A stretch of DNA of 19,477 nt from Lachnospiraceae bacterium (GTDB lineage Bacteria > Bacillota_A > Clostridia > Lachnospirales > Lachnospiraceae). The notes under the pieces are model-generated. The model was not told the origin of the DNA. It worked only from the letters and a program-made list of their open reading frames with translations, and made no database searches. Position numbers and translations under genes: made by a program. The stretch covers positions 1 to 19,477 of the forward strand of contig JAGAES010000075.1 in the NCBI GenBank assembly GCA_017613055.1, in the 5' to 3' direction. Positions 5,716-13,733 of this stretch are shown in pieces. The stretch's first letter is position 1, and every line of letters begins with the position of its first letter.

Positions 5716-8409
5716 ATGATGAATTTCAGCCATTATAATATTATCAAGATGCAGAAAGAGGCACGTTCGCTTCCGGCGAAGATCCGGTCGCTCGTGTTTG
5801 TCTTTCTGCTTCGTGTTTTTGTCGTACTGATTGCCATGTGCGTCATCGTCGGCTCCTACTCGATGTACGGCGGATTTCTCGGGATCATCTCGAAGGCTCC
5901 CGACATCGAAGGCGTTTTTGAAAGCAACAAGGATTTTGAGAAGTATTCCACTTTCATCTTCTATGCCGACGGCGAGAAGATGGACCGTGAGCTTTCATCC
6001 GCAGGAGCGAACCGTATCAAGGCCGACATCAGCACGATTCCCGAAGGCGTAAGGAACTGCTTCGTCGCCATGGAGGACGAACGTTTCTACGAGCACTCCG
6101 GCATTGACGTGCGCGGTATCTTCCGCGCCTCCTACTCCGTTCTTAAGGAACGCAGCCTGGATTACGGCGCGAGCACCATCACGCAGCAGCTGTTAAAGAA
6201 CCTCGTGTTCGGCGGCGGTAAGGAAAACTCCCCGATTGACAAGGTCGTACGAAAGGTGCAGGAGCAGTATCTGGCCGTGCAGCTTGAGTACCGCCTCGAC
6301 AAGGACACGATTCTTGAATACTATCTGAATTCCATCAACCTCGGAAACGGCGCCTACGGAATCGAGAAGGCCGCGCAGGTTTATTTCGGAAAGACCGCAT
6401 CCGAACTGACGATTTCCGAAGCTGCCGTACTGGCTCCGATTGCGTGGTCTCCGACGCTTGCCAACCCGCTGAAGGACCAGGACAAGAACTCGAGACGCCG
6501 CAAGGACTGTCTCAAGAACCTTTACGAGAACGGCTTCTGCACCGAGGAGGAATACCTCGTCGCGCTTGCGGATTCCGAGGACGTCTATCTCCGTATCCAG
6601 GAGCAGAACCAGGCAAAACTTGACTCCACCAACACGTACAATTCTTATTTTGTGGACGCGCTGATTACCCAGGTCATTGAAGACCTGAAGGCGGCCGGTT
6701 ATTCCTCGAACGAGGCCTACGATCTGCTGTACAGCGGCGGACTGCAGATTTATTCCACGCAGGACAGGGAAATCCAGGCCATCATGGATTCCTACTTTAC
6801 GGACGAGGCGAATTTCCCGGCGGTCGGCAAGGGTTCCTATTACCAGCTTTCCGAGCGGTATGCGCTTTCGCTTGTCAGCAAGAGCGGGATCGCCGCCCAC
6901 TACCATCTGAAGGATTTCCTCGATTACTATAAGGATTACAAAGACACCAAGAAGATTTATTATCACGAAAAAGGCAAAGGCACGACCGGAATCAGCAGCT
7001 ACACGTTAGACAGGGATGACCTCGAGGCGAAACTCGACGATTTCATCGAAGCGATGAAGCAGGCTTTCCGGATTGCGCATCCCGGCGAAGAGTTCAACGT
7101 ACAGGAATCCCGTCAGATTTCCCTGCAGCCGCAGTGTGCCATGGTTATCATGAACCCGGCGACCGGCGAGGTCGTTGCCCAGTACGGCGGCCGCGGCGAG
7201 AAAGTCGGAAACCGCGTGCTTGACCGTGCCAGCGGAACCTACCGTCAGGCCGGTTCCACCTTCAAGGTTGTGGCTTCCTTCCTGCCGGCGCTCGACTCTG
7301 CAGGCTGCACGCTTGCGACCGTATTCGACGATTCCTATTACGTATATCCCGGCACCGTCAACACGACGGTAGACAACTGGTACAGCGACGAGTTTCGCGG
7401 TCTCCAGCCGATTCGTGCCGGAATCTACAACTCGCTGAACATCGTAGCCGTACGGTGTATCGAAAAGGTCGGCCCGCGTACTTCCGTTGAGTATCTGCAG
7501 AAGCTCGGCTTCAAAAAGATTGTTACCGACAGCAAGTCGAAGAACGATTACAACTATTCGATTGCGCTCGGCGGTCTGACCGTCGGCTGTTCGGTTCTTG
7601 AGATGACGGCAGCTTATTCCGCCATTGCCAACAAGGGCGTCTATGTGGAGCCCCGTTACTATACGCACATCAAGGATCACGACGGACACCTGCTTTTAAG
7701 CAACGACATGCATTACACGCAGGTTATGAAGACTTCCACCGCGTACCTGCTGACCAGTGCGATGATTGATACGACGACTATGGGTACCGGTACAAAATGC
7801 CGCTTCCAGGATCTGAGGATTCCGGTGGCCGGCAAGACCGGTACGGCACATGACAACGTGGACCTCTGGTTCGTCGGATTCACCCCTTACTACTGCGCCG
7901 CCATCTGGAGCGGTTACGACGATAACCTGCCGCAGACGGACAACAATTATTACCGTGTCATGTGGCGGAATGTCATGGAAAACGTCCACAAGCGGAAAGG
8001 CTGCGAGGTGAAAAACTTTGAACGCCCGAGCTCCATTGTGTCCGCCACGATTTGTACGAAGTGCGGCAAACTCGCCATTGCGGGTGTCTGCGACAAGACC
8101 GAGGGCGAAAGCTGCATGAAGACCGAAATCTTCGCGAAGGGCACCGTTCCTTACGAATACTGCGACTGCCATGAGAAAGTTAAGATTTGTACGGACTCCG
8201 GCTGCCGCGCAACGGAATACTGTCCGCATACAACGGAACGCGTATACCTGATTAAGACGGAAACCGAGCTCTCGAAGGAACACGGCGGTACTTTGGACAC
8301 GAAATACATTATGACGCCGGAAGAGGATAAGGACTGTCCGCTTCATACGGAGGCCCCCACGCCGAGCCCGACGCCGGACGTAACGCCGCCGCCGCCCGGC
8401 GATCACTAG
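5716..8409 (+). CDS. Class A penicillin-binding protein (GT51 glycosyltransferase plus transpeptidase) with Cys-rich tail
   Basis: About 897 residues from the ATG at 5716 (AAAAGGAAG about 14 nt upstream, rather far; the ATG at 5719 is possible, and the ATG at 5650 precedes the likely transcript start). One membrane helix lies at about 24-48. The GT51 domain shows EDERFYEHSGID (first Glu about 120), GASTITQQLLKN and RKVQEQYLAVQLEY. The transpeptidase domain has all three motifs: STFK with catalytic Ser at about 514, SLN at about 573 and KTGTA at about 707. The enzyme would polymerise lipid II and crosslink peptidoglycan on the outer face. After the KTG region comes a tail with 11 cysteines (C785-C896 counted from the 5650 ATG), including CTKC, then PTPSPTP. 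The next gene starts 21 nt later. Confidence 0.95.
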   Translation: MMNFSHYNIIKMQKEARSLPAKIRSLVFVFLLRVFVVLIAMCVIVGSYSMYGGFLGIISKAPDIEGVFESNKDFEKYSTFIFYADGEKMDRELSSAGANRIKADISTIPEGVRNCFVAMEDERFYEHSGIDVRGIFRASYSVLKERSLDYGASTITQQLLKNLVFGGGKENSPIDKVVRKVQEQYLAVQLEYRLDKDTILEYYLNSINLGNGAYGIEKAAQVYFGKTASELTISEAAVLAPIAWSPTLANPLKDQDKNSRRRKDCLKNLYENGFCTEEEYLVALADSEDVYLRIQEQNQAKLDSTNTYNSYFVDALITQVIEDLKAAGYSSNEAYDLLYSGGLQIYSTQDREIQAIMDSYFTDEANFPAVGKGSYYQLSERYALSLVSKSGIAAHYHLKDFLDYYKDYKDTKKIYYHEKGKGTTGISSYTLDRDDLEAKLDDFIEAMKQAFRIAHPGEEFNVQESRQISLQPQCAMVIMNPATGEVVAQYGGRGEKVGNRVLDRASGTYRQAGSTFKVVASFLPALDSAGCTLATVFDDSYYVYPGTVNTTVDNWYSDEFRGLQPIRAGIYNSLNIVAVRCIEKVGPRTSVEYLQKLGFKKIVTDSKSKNDYNYSIALGGLTVGCSVLEMTAAYSAIANKGVYVEPRYYTHIKDHDGHLLLSNDMHYTQVMKTSTAYLLTSAMIDTTTMGTGTKCRFQDLRIPVAGKTGTAHDNVDLWFVGFTPYYCAAIWSGYDDNLPQTDNNYYRVMWRNVMENVHKRKGCEVKNFERPSSIVSATICTKCGKLAIAGVCDKTEGESCMKTEIFAKGTVPYEYCDCHEKVKICTDSGCRATEYCPHTTERVYLIKTETELSKEHGGTLDTKYIMTPEEDKDCPLHTEAPTPSPTPDVTPPPPGDH

Positions 8410-8430
8410 ATCTGATTACGGAGACATAAG

Positions 8431-8616
8431 ATGGGAAAGATACCTTCCAATTGCGAATACTGCATGTTCTATGAATATGACGAGGAAGAAGAATGCTATA
8501 TCTGCACGAAAGATCTGGACGAAGACGAGATGGCGCATTTCCTCGCCGGACACCATTTTGAATGTCCTTTCTTCCAGTACGGAAACGAATACACAATCGT
8601 GAAAAAGCAGATGTAA
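8431..8616 (+). CDS. Small Cys-rich protein (DUF6472-like)
   Basis: 61 residues with GGAGA 7 nt before the ATG. Cysteines at 8, 11, 22, 25 and 45 (NCEYC, CYIC, ECPFF) suggest a small metal-binding fold; the middle is very acidic (YDEEEECYIC, DLDEDEM). The end (GNEYTIVKKQM) and the pattern LDEDEM...F...CPxF match my memory of DUF6472-type proteins of Lachnospiraceae, function unknown; the family name is less certain than the gene itself. No signal peptide or membrane segment, so it should be cytoplasmic. It follows the PBP gene by 21 nt and is probably co-transcribed. Confidence 0.85.
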   Translation: MGKIPSNCEYCMFYEYDEEEECYICTKDLDEDEMAHFLAGHHFECPFFQYGNEYTIVKKQM

Positions 8617-8623
8617 TTTTCCG

Positions 8624-8652
8624 TTGCTTTTTACTTACATATGTGCTATTCT
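8624..8652 (+). promoter_or_regulatory. Possible intergenic promoter
   Basis: TTGCTT (8624-8629), a 17-nt spacer, and TATTCT (8647-8652) with extended -10 TGC. There is no gene to the right on this strand; a transcript from near 8659 would hold a 7-bp hairpin (8666-8672 with 8678-8684) and the long hairpin at 8726-8776. Confidence 0.35.
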
Positions 8653-8725
8653 CTATAGAAAAAGAGACGGGCAACCGGCCCGTCATTGAAATTGTTGGTT
8701 TTCTATCCTCTTTATATTACGCGCG

Positions 8726-8776
8726 GGGAGCAGCCATCAAAGAGTTTCATAAGAAGCTTTTTGGTGGCTGCTTCCC
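8726..8776 (+). other. Long near-perfect hairpin at the end of the PBP operon
   Basis: Bases 8726-8748 pair with 8753-8776 around an ATAA loop: 23 pairs with one bulged T. The three imperfect positions (8737/8764, 8742/8759, 8745/8756) are G-U pairs in plus-strand RNA but would be A-C mismatches in minus-strand RNA, so the plus transcript is the one that folds well. No proper T-run follows (only TTT), so it is not a standard terminator. It could be a 3'-end stabilising stem, the end of a small RNA, or a small palindromic repeat element. Confidence 0.7.
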
Positions 8777-8792
8777 TTTGCGTATGTCACTG

Positions 8793-9932
8793 TCACAGAT
8801 AATCTTCGTCCTCGGTGTCTTTCGGTTCGGAGGATTCTTTCTTATCGGCTTTATCGTCCTTCCCGCTCTCTTCGCTTTTATCTGCATCAGACTCCGTCAC
8901 CGTGTCCTCTTCGTCTTCGCAGACAAGGAACGGTTTCTTCGCCGGTCCGAACAAAAGATACAGAAACATCGGATAAAGCGCGGCAAGCATCCGCATTGCC
9001 GAAGGGTAATCGGGAATATACACGGCCATCGACGCGTAAACAGAACAAAGCGCAACCAGCACGTCCGCACGCATACGGTCGTTGTGATCTCCCTTCTTCC
9101 GGTCAACTTCAAACTCCCCGAGCAAAAGGAACAGAACGCATATCAGCGACGCAATCTGCAGCAGGAAATAAACGGTCATGATCACATTTGTTTCAGAGAA
9201 AACCTCATAAGGAACGAGAATACGCCCGAAGGTATACAGGTAATCGAGAAGATAATAGGAAACGTGTCCGCCGTAGTTCTCTCCGGGGAAAGCCTTCACA
9301 AACCCCGTCGCGCCGGAGAAACTTTCCGGGCGGATGTCAAGCAGGAACACCATCGCGCCGGTTTCATACAGAATGCAGAATAATGCAAGCATCCCGAGAC
9401 ACACTAAAATGCCGAGACGGCTGTTCCGTTCCCACGCGCGGACGCCGAGATAGATCGGAATTGCAATCAGCAGATACGGAGAAATCAGAAACGCCGCGAG
9501 CACATAAACCGCTCCCGCGAGCACATAGCGTAGCGGTCCGCGGAGGCGTAACGCCGCAACGAGAAGAATCGCGAAGAGAACTGTCAGCAGTTCTTTGCAC
9601 GGATACATCAAAAGGAGTGAATCGATGATAAATGCCAGCGCGAAGACGCGGTATCCTTTCTGATTCTCAATCGGAATCAGGGATACGGCCGCAAGATAAA
9701 GGATTGAGAACAGCACCATGCCGCCGATCAGAAATGCATGGTATCCGATTTCCTTGCCGGTAATGTCAAACAGCCGGTCGCGGATCGTCCCGTACGTATC
9801 GGCAAGGTTCCCGAACAAACCGGTTTTCCAGATGGCAAGGGACCGGTGACAGAAAAGGACTATTACCGCGTTGCTCACAAGTTTGATTAACGCGGCAACG
9901 TATATGATTCGGTTTTTCTTAAAGTAATTCAT
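8793..9932 (-). CDS. Polytopic membrane protein with charged C-terminal tail, unknown
   Basis: 379 residues from the ATG at 9932, which has GGAGGAAG immediately upstream. The frame is open back to a TTG at 10007, but a clear promoter lies inside that extension. About ten hydrophobic segments can be seen, with a loop ADTYGTIRDRLFDITGKEIG after the first and PDYPSAMRMLAALYPMFLYL near the last. The overall shape resembles GT-C-type glycosyltransferases or polysaccharide polymerases, but I see no diagnostic motif, so the function is left open. The last ~40 residues are almost entirely Asp, Glu, Lys and Ser and should be cytoplasmic and disordered. It is transcribed alone, divergently from the MFS gene. 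Confidence 0.82.
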   Translation of the reverse strand: MNYFKKNRIIYVAALIKLVSNAVIVLFCHRSLAIWKTGLFGNLADTYGTIRDRLFDITGKEIGYHAFLIGGMVLFSILYLAAVSLIPIENQKGYRVFALAFIIDSLLLMYPCKELLTVLFAILLVAALRLRGPLRYVLAGAVYVLAAFLISPYLLIAIPIYLGVRAWERNSRLGILVCLGMLALFCILYETGAMVFLLDIRPESFSGATGFVKAFPGENYGGHVSYYLLDYLYTFGRILVPYEVFSETNVIMTVYFLLQIASLICVLFLLLGEFEVDRKKGDHNDRMRADVLVALCSVYASMAVYIPDYPSAMRMLAALYPMFLYLLFGPAKKPFLVCEDEEDTVTESDADKSEESGKDDKADKKESSEPKDTEDEDYL

Positions 9933-9969
9933 CTTCCTCCGAAATGCCGGCAGATCCGGCCGCTTTTCT

Positions 9970-9998
9970 ATTGTACTCAATTCGGGCTTTTTTGTAAA
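9970..9998 (-). promoter_or_regulatory. Promoter of the polytopic membrane protein gene
   Basis: On the minus strand: TTTACA (9993-9998), a 17-nt spacer, and TACAAT (9970-9975). Predicted start near 9963, giving a leader of about 30 nt before the ATG at 9932. Confidence 0.72.
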
Positions 9999-10014
9999 GA
10001 CAGACAAAAATCTC

Positions 10015-10043
10015 TTTCGCTTTTTGCCGACTTCGTATATACT
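10015..10043 (+). promoter_or_regulatory. Candidate promoter of the MFS gene
   Basis: A good TATACT at 10038-10043 with a poor -35 (TTTCGC, 10015-10020) 17 nt upstream. The weak -35 suggests activator help or low basal activity. Confidence 0.4.
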
Positions 10044-10083
10044 GAATGTAATCGGTTTTCTATCCTAATTATGGGAGGACAAG

Positions 10084-11388
10084 ATGAAACTCAATTACAA
10101 AAGGACCATCCTGATAGGTTTCGCATTCATGGCGATTTCTGCTTTCTGGCAGATGTATGACAGCATTATCCCGCTGATTCTGAAGAACACCTTCGAACTC
10201 GGCGAAACCTGGACCGGCGTCATCATGGCCGCCGACAACGTGCTCGCGTTGTTTCTTCTTCCGCTGTTCGGCGTGTGGTCCGACCGGACGAACTCAAAAC
10301 TCGGCCGCCGCTCCCCGTTCATTTACGTCGGAACGATGCTTTCAATCGTGTTTCTGATGCTTCTGACGGTTGCGGACGTGCCCGGAAAGCTTCCGCTTTT
10401 CATCGGCATTCTGTTCGTGTTGCTTCTGTCTATGAGCCTGTACCGTTCTCCTGCCGTGGCGCTGATGCCCGATCTTACGCCTCCTCCGCTCCGCAGTAAA
10501 GGAAATGCGGTGATTAACCTGATGGGTGCCGTCGGTTTCATTTATGCGCTTGTGATGATTAAGATTCTCGGCGGTGACGCCAAGGAAAGGCCATCTTATG
10601 TTCCGCTGTTCGCGGTCATCGGTGCGCTGATGCTTGTAAGTGTCGTCGTTCTTGCGATAACCGTTCATGAGAACCGTCTGCTCGAGAAGGTGAACGAAGA
10701 ATGCCGGGCTGCCGGCATTTCGATGGATCCGACCCCCGATACTCCTTCATTTACGCCTTCCGGGGAACGCGCTCCGATGCCGAAGCCGGTTGTTCGGAGT
10801 CTCATCATGATTCTCCTCTCGGTGGCCTTCTGGTATATCGCATATAACGCTGTAACGACCGCATTCTCCCGTTACGCGACCGAGGTCTGGGACATTGGAA
10901 GCGGCTATGCGGACTGCCTGCTGATTGCTTCCGCGGTTGCAGTTGTCAGCTACCTTCCGATTGGCATTCTGTCCGGCATAACCGGCCGAAAGAAGATGAT
11001 TTTGATTGGCGTCGTAACAATGGCCGTGAGCTATGCAGCACTGTTCTTCTTCACAAAATACCATATCTCCGCGGTGCTTTTCTTCGCATTAATCGGCTTC
11101 GGCTGGGCTGCGATTAACGTAAACTCCCTGCCGATGGTCGTCGACATGTGCGAGGCGGAGGACATCGGCCGTTTCACCGGATATTATTATACCTTCTCTA
11201 TGGCCGCGCAGGTTTTCACGCCGATTGCCTCCGGTGCCCTTTTAGAACATGTCGGCTACCGCACGCTGTTCCCGTATTCCGTTGTATTCATGATTCTCGC
11301 ATTTATCACTATGCAGTTTGTGCACCACGGCGACAGCAAACCGGTTGAGAAAAAATCCCTGCTCGAACACTTCGACGCGGGAGACTGA
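10084..11388 (+). CDS. MFS transporter, SLC45/GPH-like sugar permease
   Basis: 434 residues, with GGGAGGA 6 nt before the ATG. Twelve membrane segments can be drawn. The loop after the second holds the MFS/GPH-type motif GVWSDRTNSKLGRRSP (63-78), and PDLTPPPLRSKGNAVINLMG between segments 4 and 5 is typical of SLC45-like and glycoside-pentoside-hexuronide transporters of Firmicutes. A long cytoplasmic loop lies mid-protein (ENRLLEKVNEECRAAG to MPKPVVRS). These proteins usually move sugars or glycosides with a cation; the substrate cannot be read from sequence. The GH94 gene is 10 kb away, so a shared pathway is only speculation. It stands alone with a promoter candidate and a strong terminator. 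Confidence 0.9.
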   Translation: MKLNYKRTILIGFAFMAISAFWQMYDSIIPLILKNTFELGETWTGVIMAADNVLALFLLPLFGVWSDRTNSKLGRRSPFIYVGTMLSIVFLMLLTVADVPGKLPLFIGILFVLLLSMSLYRSPAVALMPDLTPPPLRSKGNAVINLMGAVGFIYALVMIKILGGDAKERPSYVPLFAVIGALMLVSVVVLAITVHENRLLEKVNEECRAAGISMDPTPDTPSFTPSGERAPMPKPVVRSLIMILLSVAFWYIAYNAVTTAFSRYATEVWDIGSGYADCLLIASAVAVVSYLPIGILSGITGRKKMILIGVVTMAVSYAALFFFTKYHISAVLFFALIGFGWAAINVNSLPMVVDMCEAEDIGRFTGYYYTFSMAAQVFTPIASGALLEHVGYRTLFPYSVVFMILAFITMQFVHHGDSKPVEKKSLLEHFDAGD

Positions 11389-11411
11389 GAGATACTTACA
11401 TAAAAAGCAAT

Positions 11412-11446
11412 AAAAAAGGCGTCAATGTTTCGTTGACGCCTTTTTT
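11412..11446. terminator. Bidirectional intrinsic terminator
   Basis: A 14-bp stem (11412-11425 with 11433-11446) with a 7-nt loop; A6 on the left and T6 on the right make it work in both directions. It ends the MFS transcript rightward and the tRNA-Val transcript leftward. Confidence 0.95.
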
Positions 11447-11495
11447 GTCAGGTAATAAGGAATCTTCCCGCCGCGCGGCCTTCTCCTTTTTACAA

Positions 11496-11569
11496 TGGAA
11501 GCAAGGGGGCTCGAACCCCTGACCTTTCGCGTGTGAGGCGAACGCTCATCCCGGCTGAGCTATGCTTCC
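11496..11569 (-). tRNA. tRNA-Val(CAC)
   Basis: Full cloverleaf on the minus strand: acceptor GGAAGCA/TGCTTCC, D arm GCTC...GAGC, anticodon stem TTCGC/GCGAA with loop CTCACAC, so anticodon CAC reading GUG; T arm AGGGG-TTCGAGC-CCCCT; discriminator A. The 3' CCA is not encoded. The discriminator A agrees with the UGGU bulge of the valS T-box in this window. Confidence 0.96.
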
Positions 11570-11581
11570 GAACACAAGAGT

Positions 11582-11610
11582 ATTGTAATACTCCTGCCGT
11601 TATTGTGCAA
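11582..11610 (-). promoter_or_regulatory. Promoter of tRNA-Val
   Basis: Minus strand: TTGCAC (11605-11610), a 17-nt spacer, and TACAAT (11582-11587). Predicted start near 11575, about 6 nt before the mature tRNA. The -10 lies within an inverted repeat with 7-bp arms (11578-11584 and 11587-11593). Confidence 0.68.
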
Positions 11611-11635
11611 CCGTTATTTGCATTTCGGGGAAAAT

Positions 11636-12595
11636 CTACTTCTCTCTGAGTTCCTGGGCGTTGAAGATAATCGAAGCCACTTTCCATTTGCCGTTAATCT
11701 TGACGAACCAGATCGGGTGCTCCACCAGCGTGTCAAACTGCTGCCCTGTATAGGATGCCACGAAACTCTGGTGCATGGTCAGGTCCATATACACGAGAGA
11801 ATCGTTATAACCGATGTATTCCCGAACCGTCTGTTCCGTATAAACAGGCGGTTTGTTGTGCTTATTGAACCAGGTATTGTCGAGGGAAGAAATAACCCGG
11901 TAGTACTGCGAATTATCCGGAAAATAAGACCGCATCTCGGTCGCGCTCTTATCGTTCGAGCAGAACAGGCAGAACTTCGTCAGGAACTCAAAGCCCATCT
12001 TCGTCAGCTCGTCATAATCGGACGCGTCGCTGTAATACGGGCAGGTCAGGGAACGGATGGTTCTTTCCTGTCCGTCCACCTCAATCGTCGCCGTTCCTTC
12101 TTTCACCTCGGTAATATTGCCGTGCGAATCGTAAAATGCGATGGGAGTCCCTTTCTCTATCGTTACAACGGTGCTTTCCTGAAGCGGAATCAGCCCGTCA
12201 AGAACGCCGTTGTATTCCGAATACTGGCTTGTTACGGCGGTCAGGGAGCCGAATGTCGCGACATCCTCTTCCTGCGTCCAGACGTCTTCGCCCTCAAGGC
12301 GCTGTCCGTCGACATAACAGGCGGCCTCCACCGGCTTAATCAGTTTCACGGTCTCAAGAAGAATCGGAGTCGGAGTCGGAGTCGGCGTCGGGGTCGAAGT
12401 GTTCGCAAGCCTTTCCGCTTCTTCCCTGGCCTTCTCAAATTTCGCGCGCTGTTCCTTCTCTTTGGCGGTTTCCGTCACCTCATAGTATTCCAGTTTCGTC
12501 CAAAGAAGCTCGTCGACAATAAGGACGGCAAATGCAAAGACTATGACATAAATCAACAACCCGGTTTTGAATCTGCTGCGTTTCTTTTCTTTCAT
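11636..12595 (-). CDS. Membrane-anchored protein with Thr-Pro linker and NTF2-like C-terminal region
   Basis: 319 residues. A basic N-terminus and one membrane helix (about 11-32) are followed by a charged predicted coiled coil (33-64), a linker of repeated TP (66-77), and an extracytoplasmic part. The last ~110 residues (KFCLFCSNDKS... to VKINGKWKVASIIFN) have the look of an NTF2/SnoaL-like domain; that is inference from the FVKINGKWKV-type ending. Two cysteines in CLFC could form a disulfide or bind metal. The ribosome binding site GAGGT lies at the end of the upstream glycosidase gene, only 4 nt away, so they are co-transcribed. The TP repeat is encoded by a six-base tandem repeat (about 12363-12396). 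Last gene of the operon; function unknown. Confidence 0.85.
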   Translation of the reverse strand: MKEKKRSRFKTGLLIYVIVFAFAVLIVDELLWTKLEYYEVTETAKEKEQRAKFEKAREEAERLANTSTPTPTPTPTPILLETVKLIKPVEAACYVDGQRLEGEDVWTQEEDVATFGSLTAVTSQYSEYNGVLDGLIPLQESTVVTIEKGTPIAFYDSHGNITEVKEGTATIEVDGQERTIRSLTCPYYSDASDYDELTKMGFEFLTKFCLFCSNDKSATEMRSYFPDNSQYYRVISSLDNTWFNKHNKPPVYTEQTVREYIGYNDSLVYMDLTMHQSFVASYTGQQFDTLVEHPIWFVKINGKWKVASIIFNAQELREK

Positions 12596-12599
12596 CCCG

Positions 12600-13706
12600 T
12601 TACCTCACCAGAATCGTTGTCGGAAGGTAACGGTCGCTGATCAGGTTGGACCGGCTCGACACATCCTTACCCTTATACATCATAAGGGCGGAACTTCCGC
12701 CGTCCAGATTGGCCGCGTTGACCGCTCCGAAATCAAGGAAAATCTCAATCAGATCCGCATAGGTCGCGCCGAGGGAGTTCGCCTGGCGGCCGTCGATGCA
12801 CAAAAGCAGAACCGCGCCGTCTTCGCGCTGCCCGATTGCCGTACGGGGATTCAGTCCGCCGCTTGTTCCGGAAATGTTCGCCGGCTGCCCGTTAACAATC
12901 AATGCGGGTTTAAAGGTCACCGCATCACGGATACCGATTTCGTCTGCTTTGGCGGTGGACATATTGCCGACTACCAAAACGTTATTCTTATCAAATCCGA
13001 TCAGAAGGTCCGTGCTTCCGCCGTATACCTTCTTTCCTTCGGAATAAACAAAGCCGAGCGGAATCGTTCCGCTTCCGAGGCCGTTCGGGTCGTCAAACCC
13101 GCCCGCGTTGGTCGCGGCAATCGCTCCGTAGCGCTCCATAATCTGGGAAACCTTCTGCCCGGAAGCATTCGGGTCTCCGACATTCTGGCATACCCCGACG
13201 AAAACCCTTGACGGGTCCAGAACAATCATCATATGGCCGAAATAGGTCGACCCTGAAACCTCGGTAATGATAATCCCGTCTTCGTCGAGAATCATGCGGT
13301 CGTAGACACGCCCGTCGCTCGCACGGGTTACAACCTTTTCTTCGCCGTTATCAAGATATACGACAACCTTCTCCGGTTCCTTCGGACCTTCGGTAATATC
13401 CGGAGTCTTGGTCGGAATGTGAATCAGCGTGGTATCCGTAATGTCATGGATTTCCTCGATGCTGTTCTCCGCGATGATCGCCGCCAGCTCTTCCTTGGTC
13501 GTAAACCAGTCTCCGAGAAATCCGATGGCGCTCGTCTCGCGTACCGACTTGACAAACACCTTATGCGCGCGTTTGCTCGGTCCGTAGTTGATAATCCAAA
13601 GAACGGAGAACAAAGCAATGATTGCCATCAGGACGGTAACACCGAGAAATGCACCGACCCGGGCAATCAATCGCTTCCAATTCACATTTTTCAGAAACTT
13701 CTTCAT
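12600..13706 (-). CDS. Phosphodiester glycosidase family protein (NAGPA domain), membrane anchored
   Basis: 368 residues from the ATG at 13706 (GGGAGAG upstream); a GTG at 13718 would add four. A membrane helix lies at about 17-39, then a juxtamembrane segment. From about residue 130 comes a NAGPA-type domain, the family of the human uncovering enzyme (N-acetylglucosamine-1-phosphodiester glycosidase) and of bacterial exopolysaccharide-associated proteins: SGSTYFGHMMIVLDPSRVFV, ATNAGGFDD, ALIVNGQ, NPRTAIGQREDGAVLLLCIDGR and the end motif AANLDGGSSALMMYKG. TAIGQ, DGR and NLDGGSS are the conserved family positions. The predicted domain is outside the cell, so a wall or teichoic-acid-like phosphodiester substrate is plausible but unproven. 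It sits between the TPR gene (27 nt) and the TP-linker gene (4 nt). Confidence 0.92.
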   Translation of the reverse strand: MKKFLKNVNWKRLIARVGAFLGVTVLMAIIALFSVLWIINYGPSKRAHKVFVKSVRETSAIGFLGDWFTTKEELAAIIAENSIEEIHDITDTTLIHIPTKTPDITEGPKEPEKVVVYLDNGEEKVVTRASDGRVYDRMILDEDGIIITEVSGSTYFGHMMIVLDPSRVFVGVCQNVGDPNASGQKVSQIMERYGAIAATNAGGFDDPNGLGSGTIPLGFVYSEGKKVYGGSTDLLIGFDKNNVLVVGNMSTAKADEIGIRDAVTFKPALIVNGQPANISGTSGGLNPRTAIGQREDGAVLLLCIDGRQANSLGATYADLIEIFLDFGAVNAANLDGGSSALMMYKGKDVSSRSNLISDRYLPTTILVR

Positions 13707-13733
13707 GCTCTCTCCCACACAAGAACCGGATTA

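Noticed and set aside
6193..8406. Long minus-strand frames over the PBP gene
   Set aside because: The opposite strand encodes complete GT51 and transpeptidase motifs; these frames have no domains or ribosome binding sites that fit.
8697..10066. The 13-mer GGTTTTCTATCCT in both gaps around the polytopic membrane gene (8697-8709 and 10054-10066)
   Set aside because: A few chance 13-bp matches are expected in 19 kb, and there are no flanking duplications or inverted ends of a mobile element.
11470..11479. GCCGCGCGGC palindrome downstream of the tRNA-Val
   Set aside because: Too short and without a loop or T-run; the proven-looking terminator at 11412-11446 already explains the tRNA end.
12363..12396. 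Six-base tandem repeat resembling a microsatellite or array
   Set aside because: It encodes the Thr-Pro linker of the downstream protein; there are no CRISPR-like spacers. It could vary in length but stays in frame.
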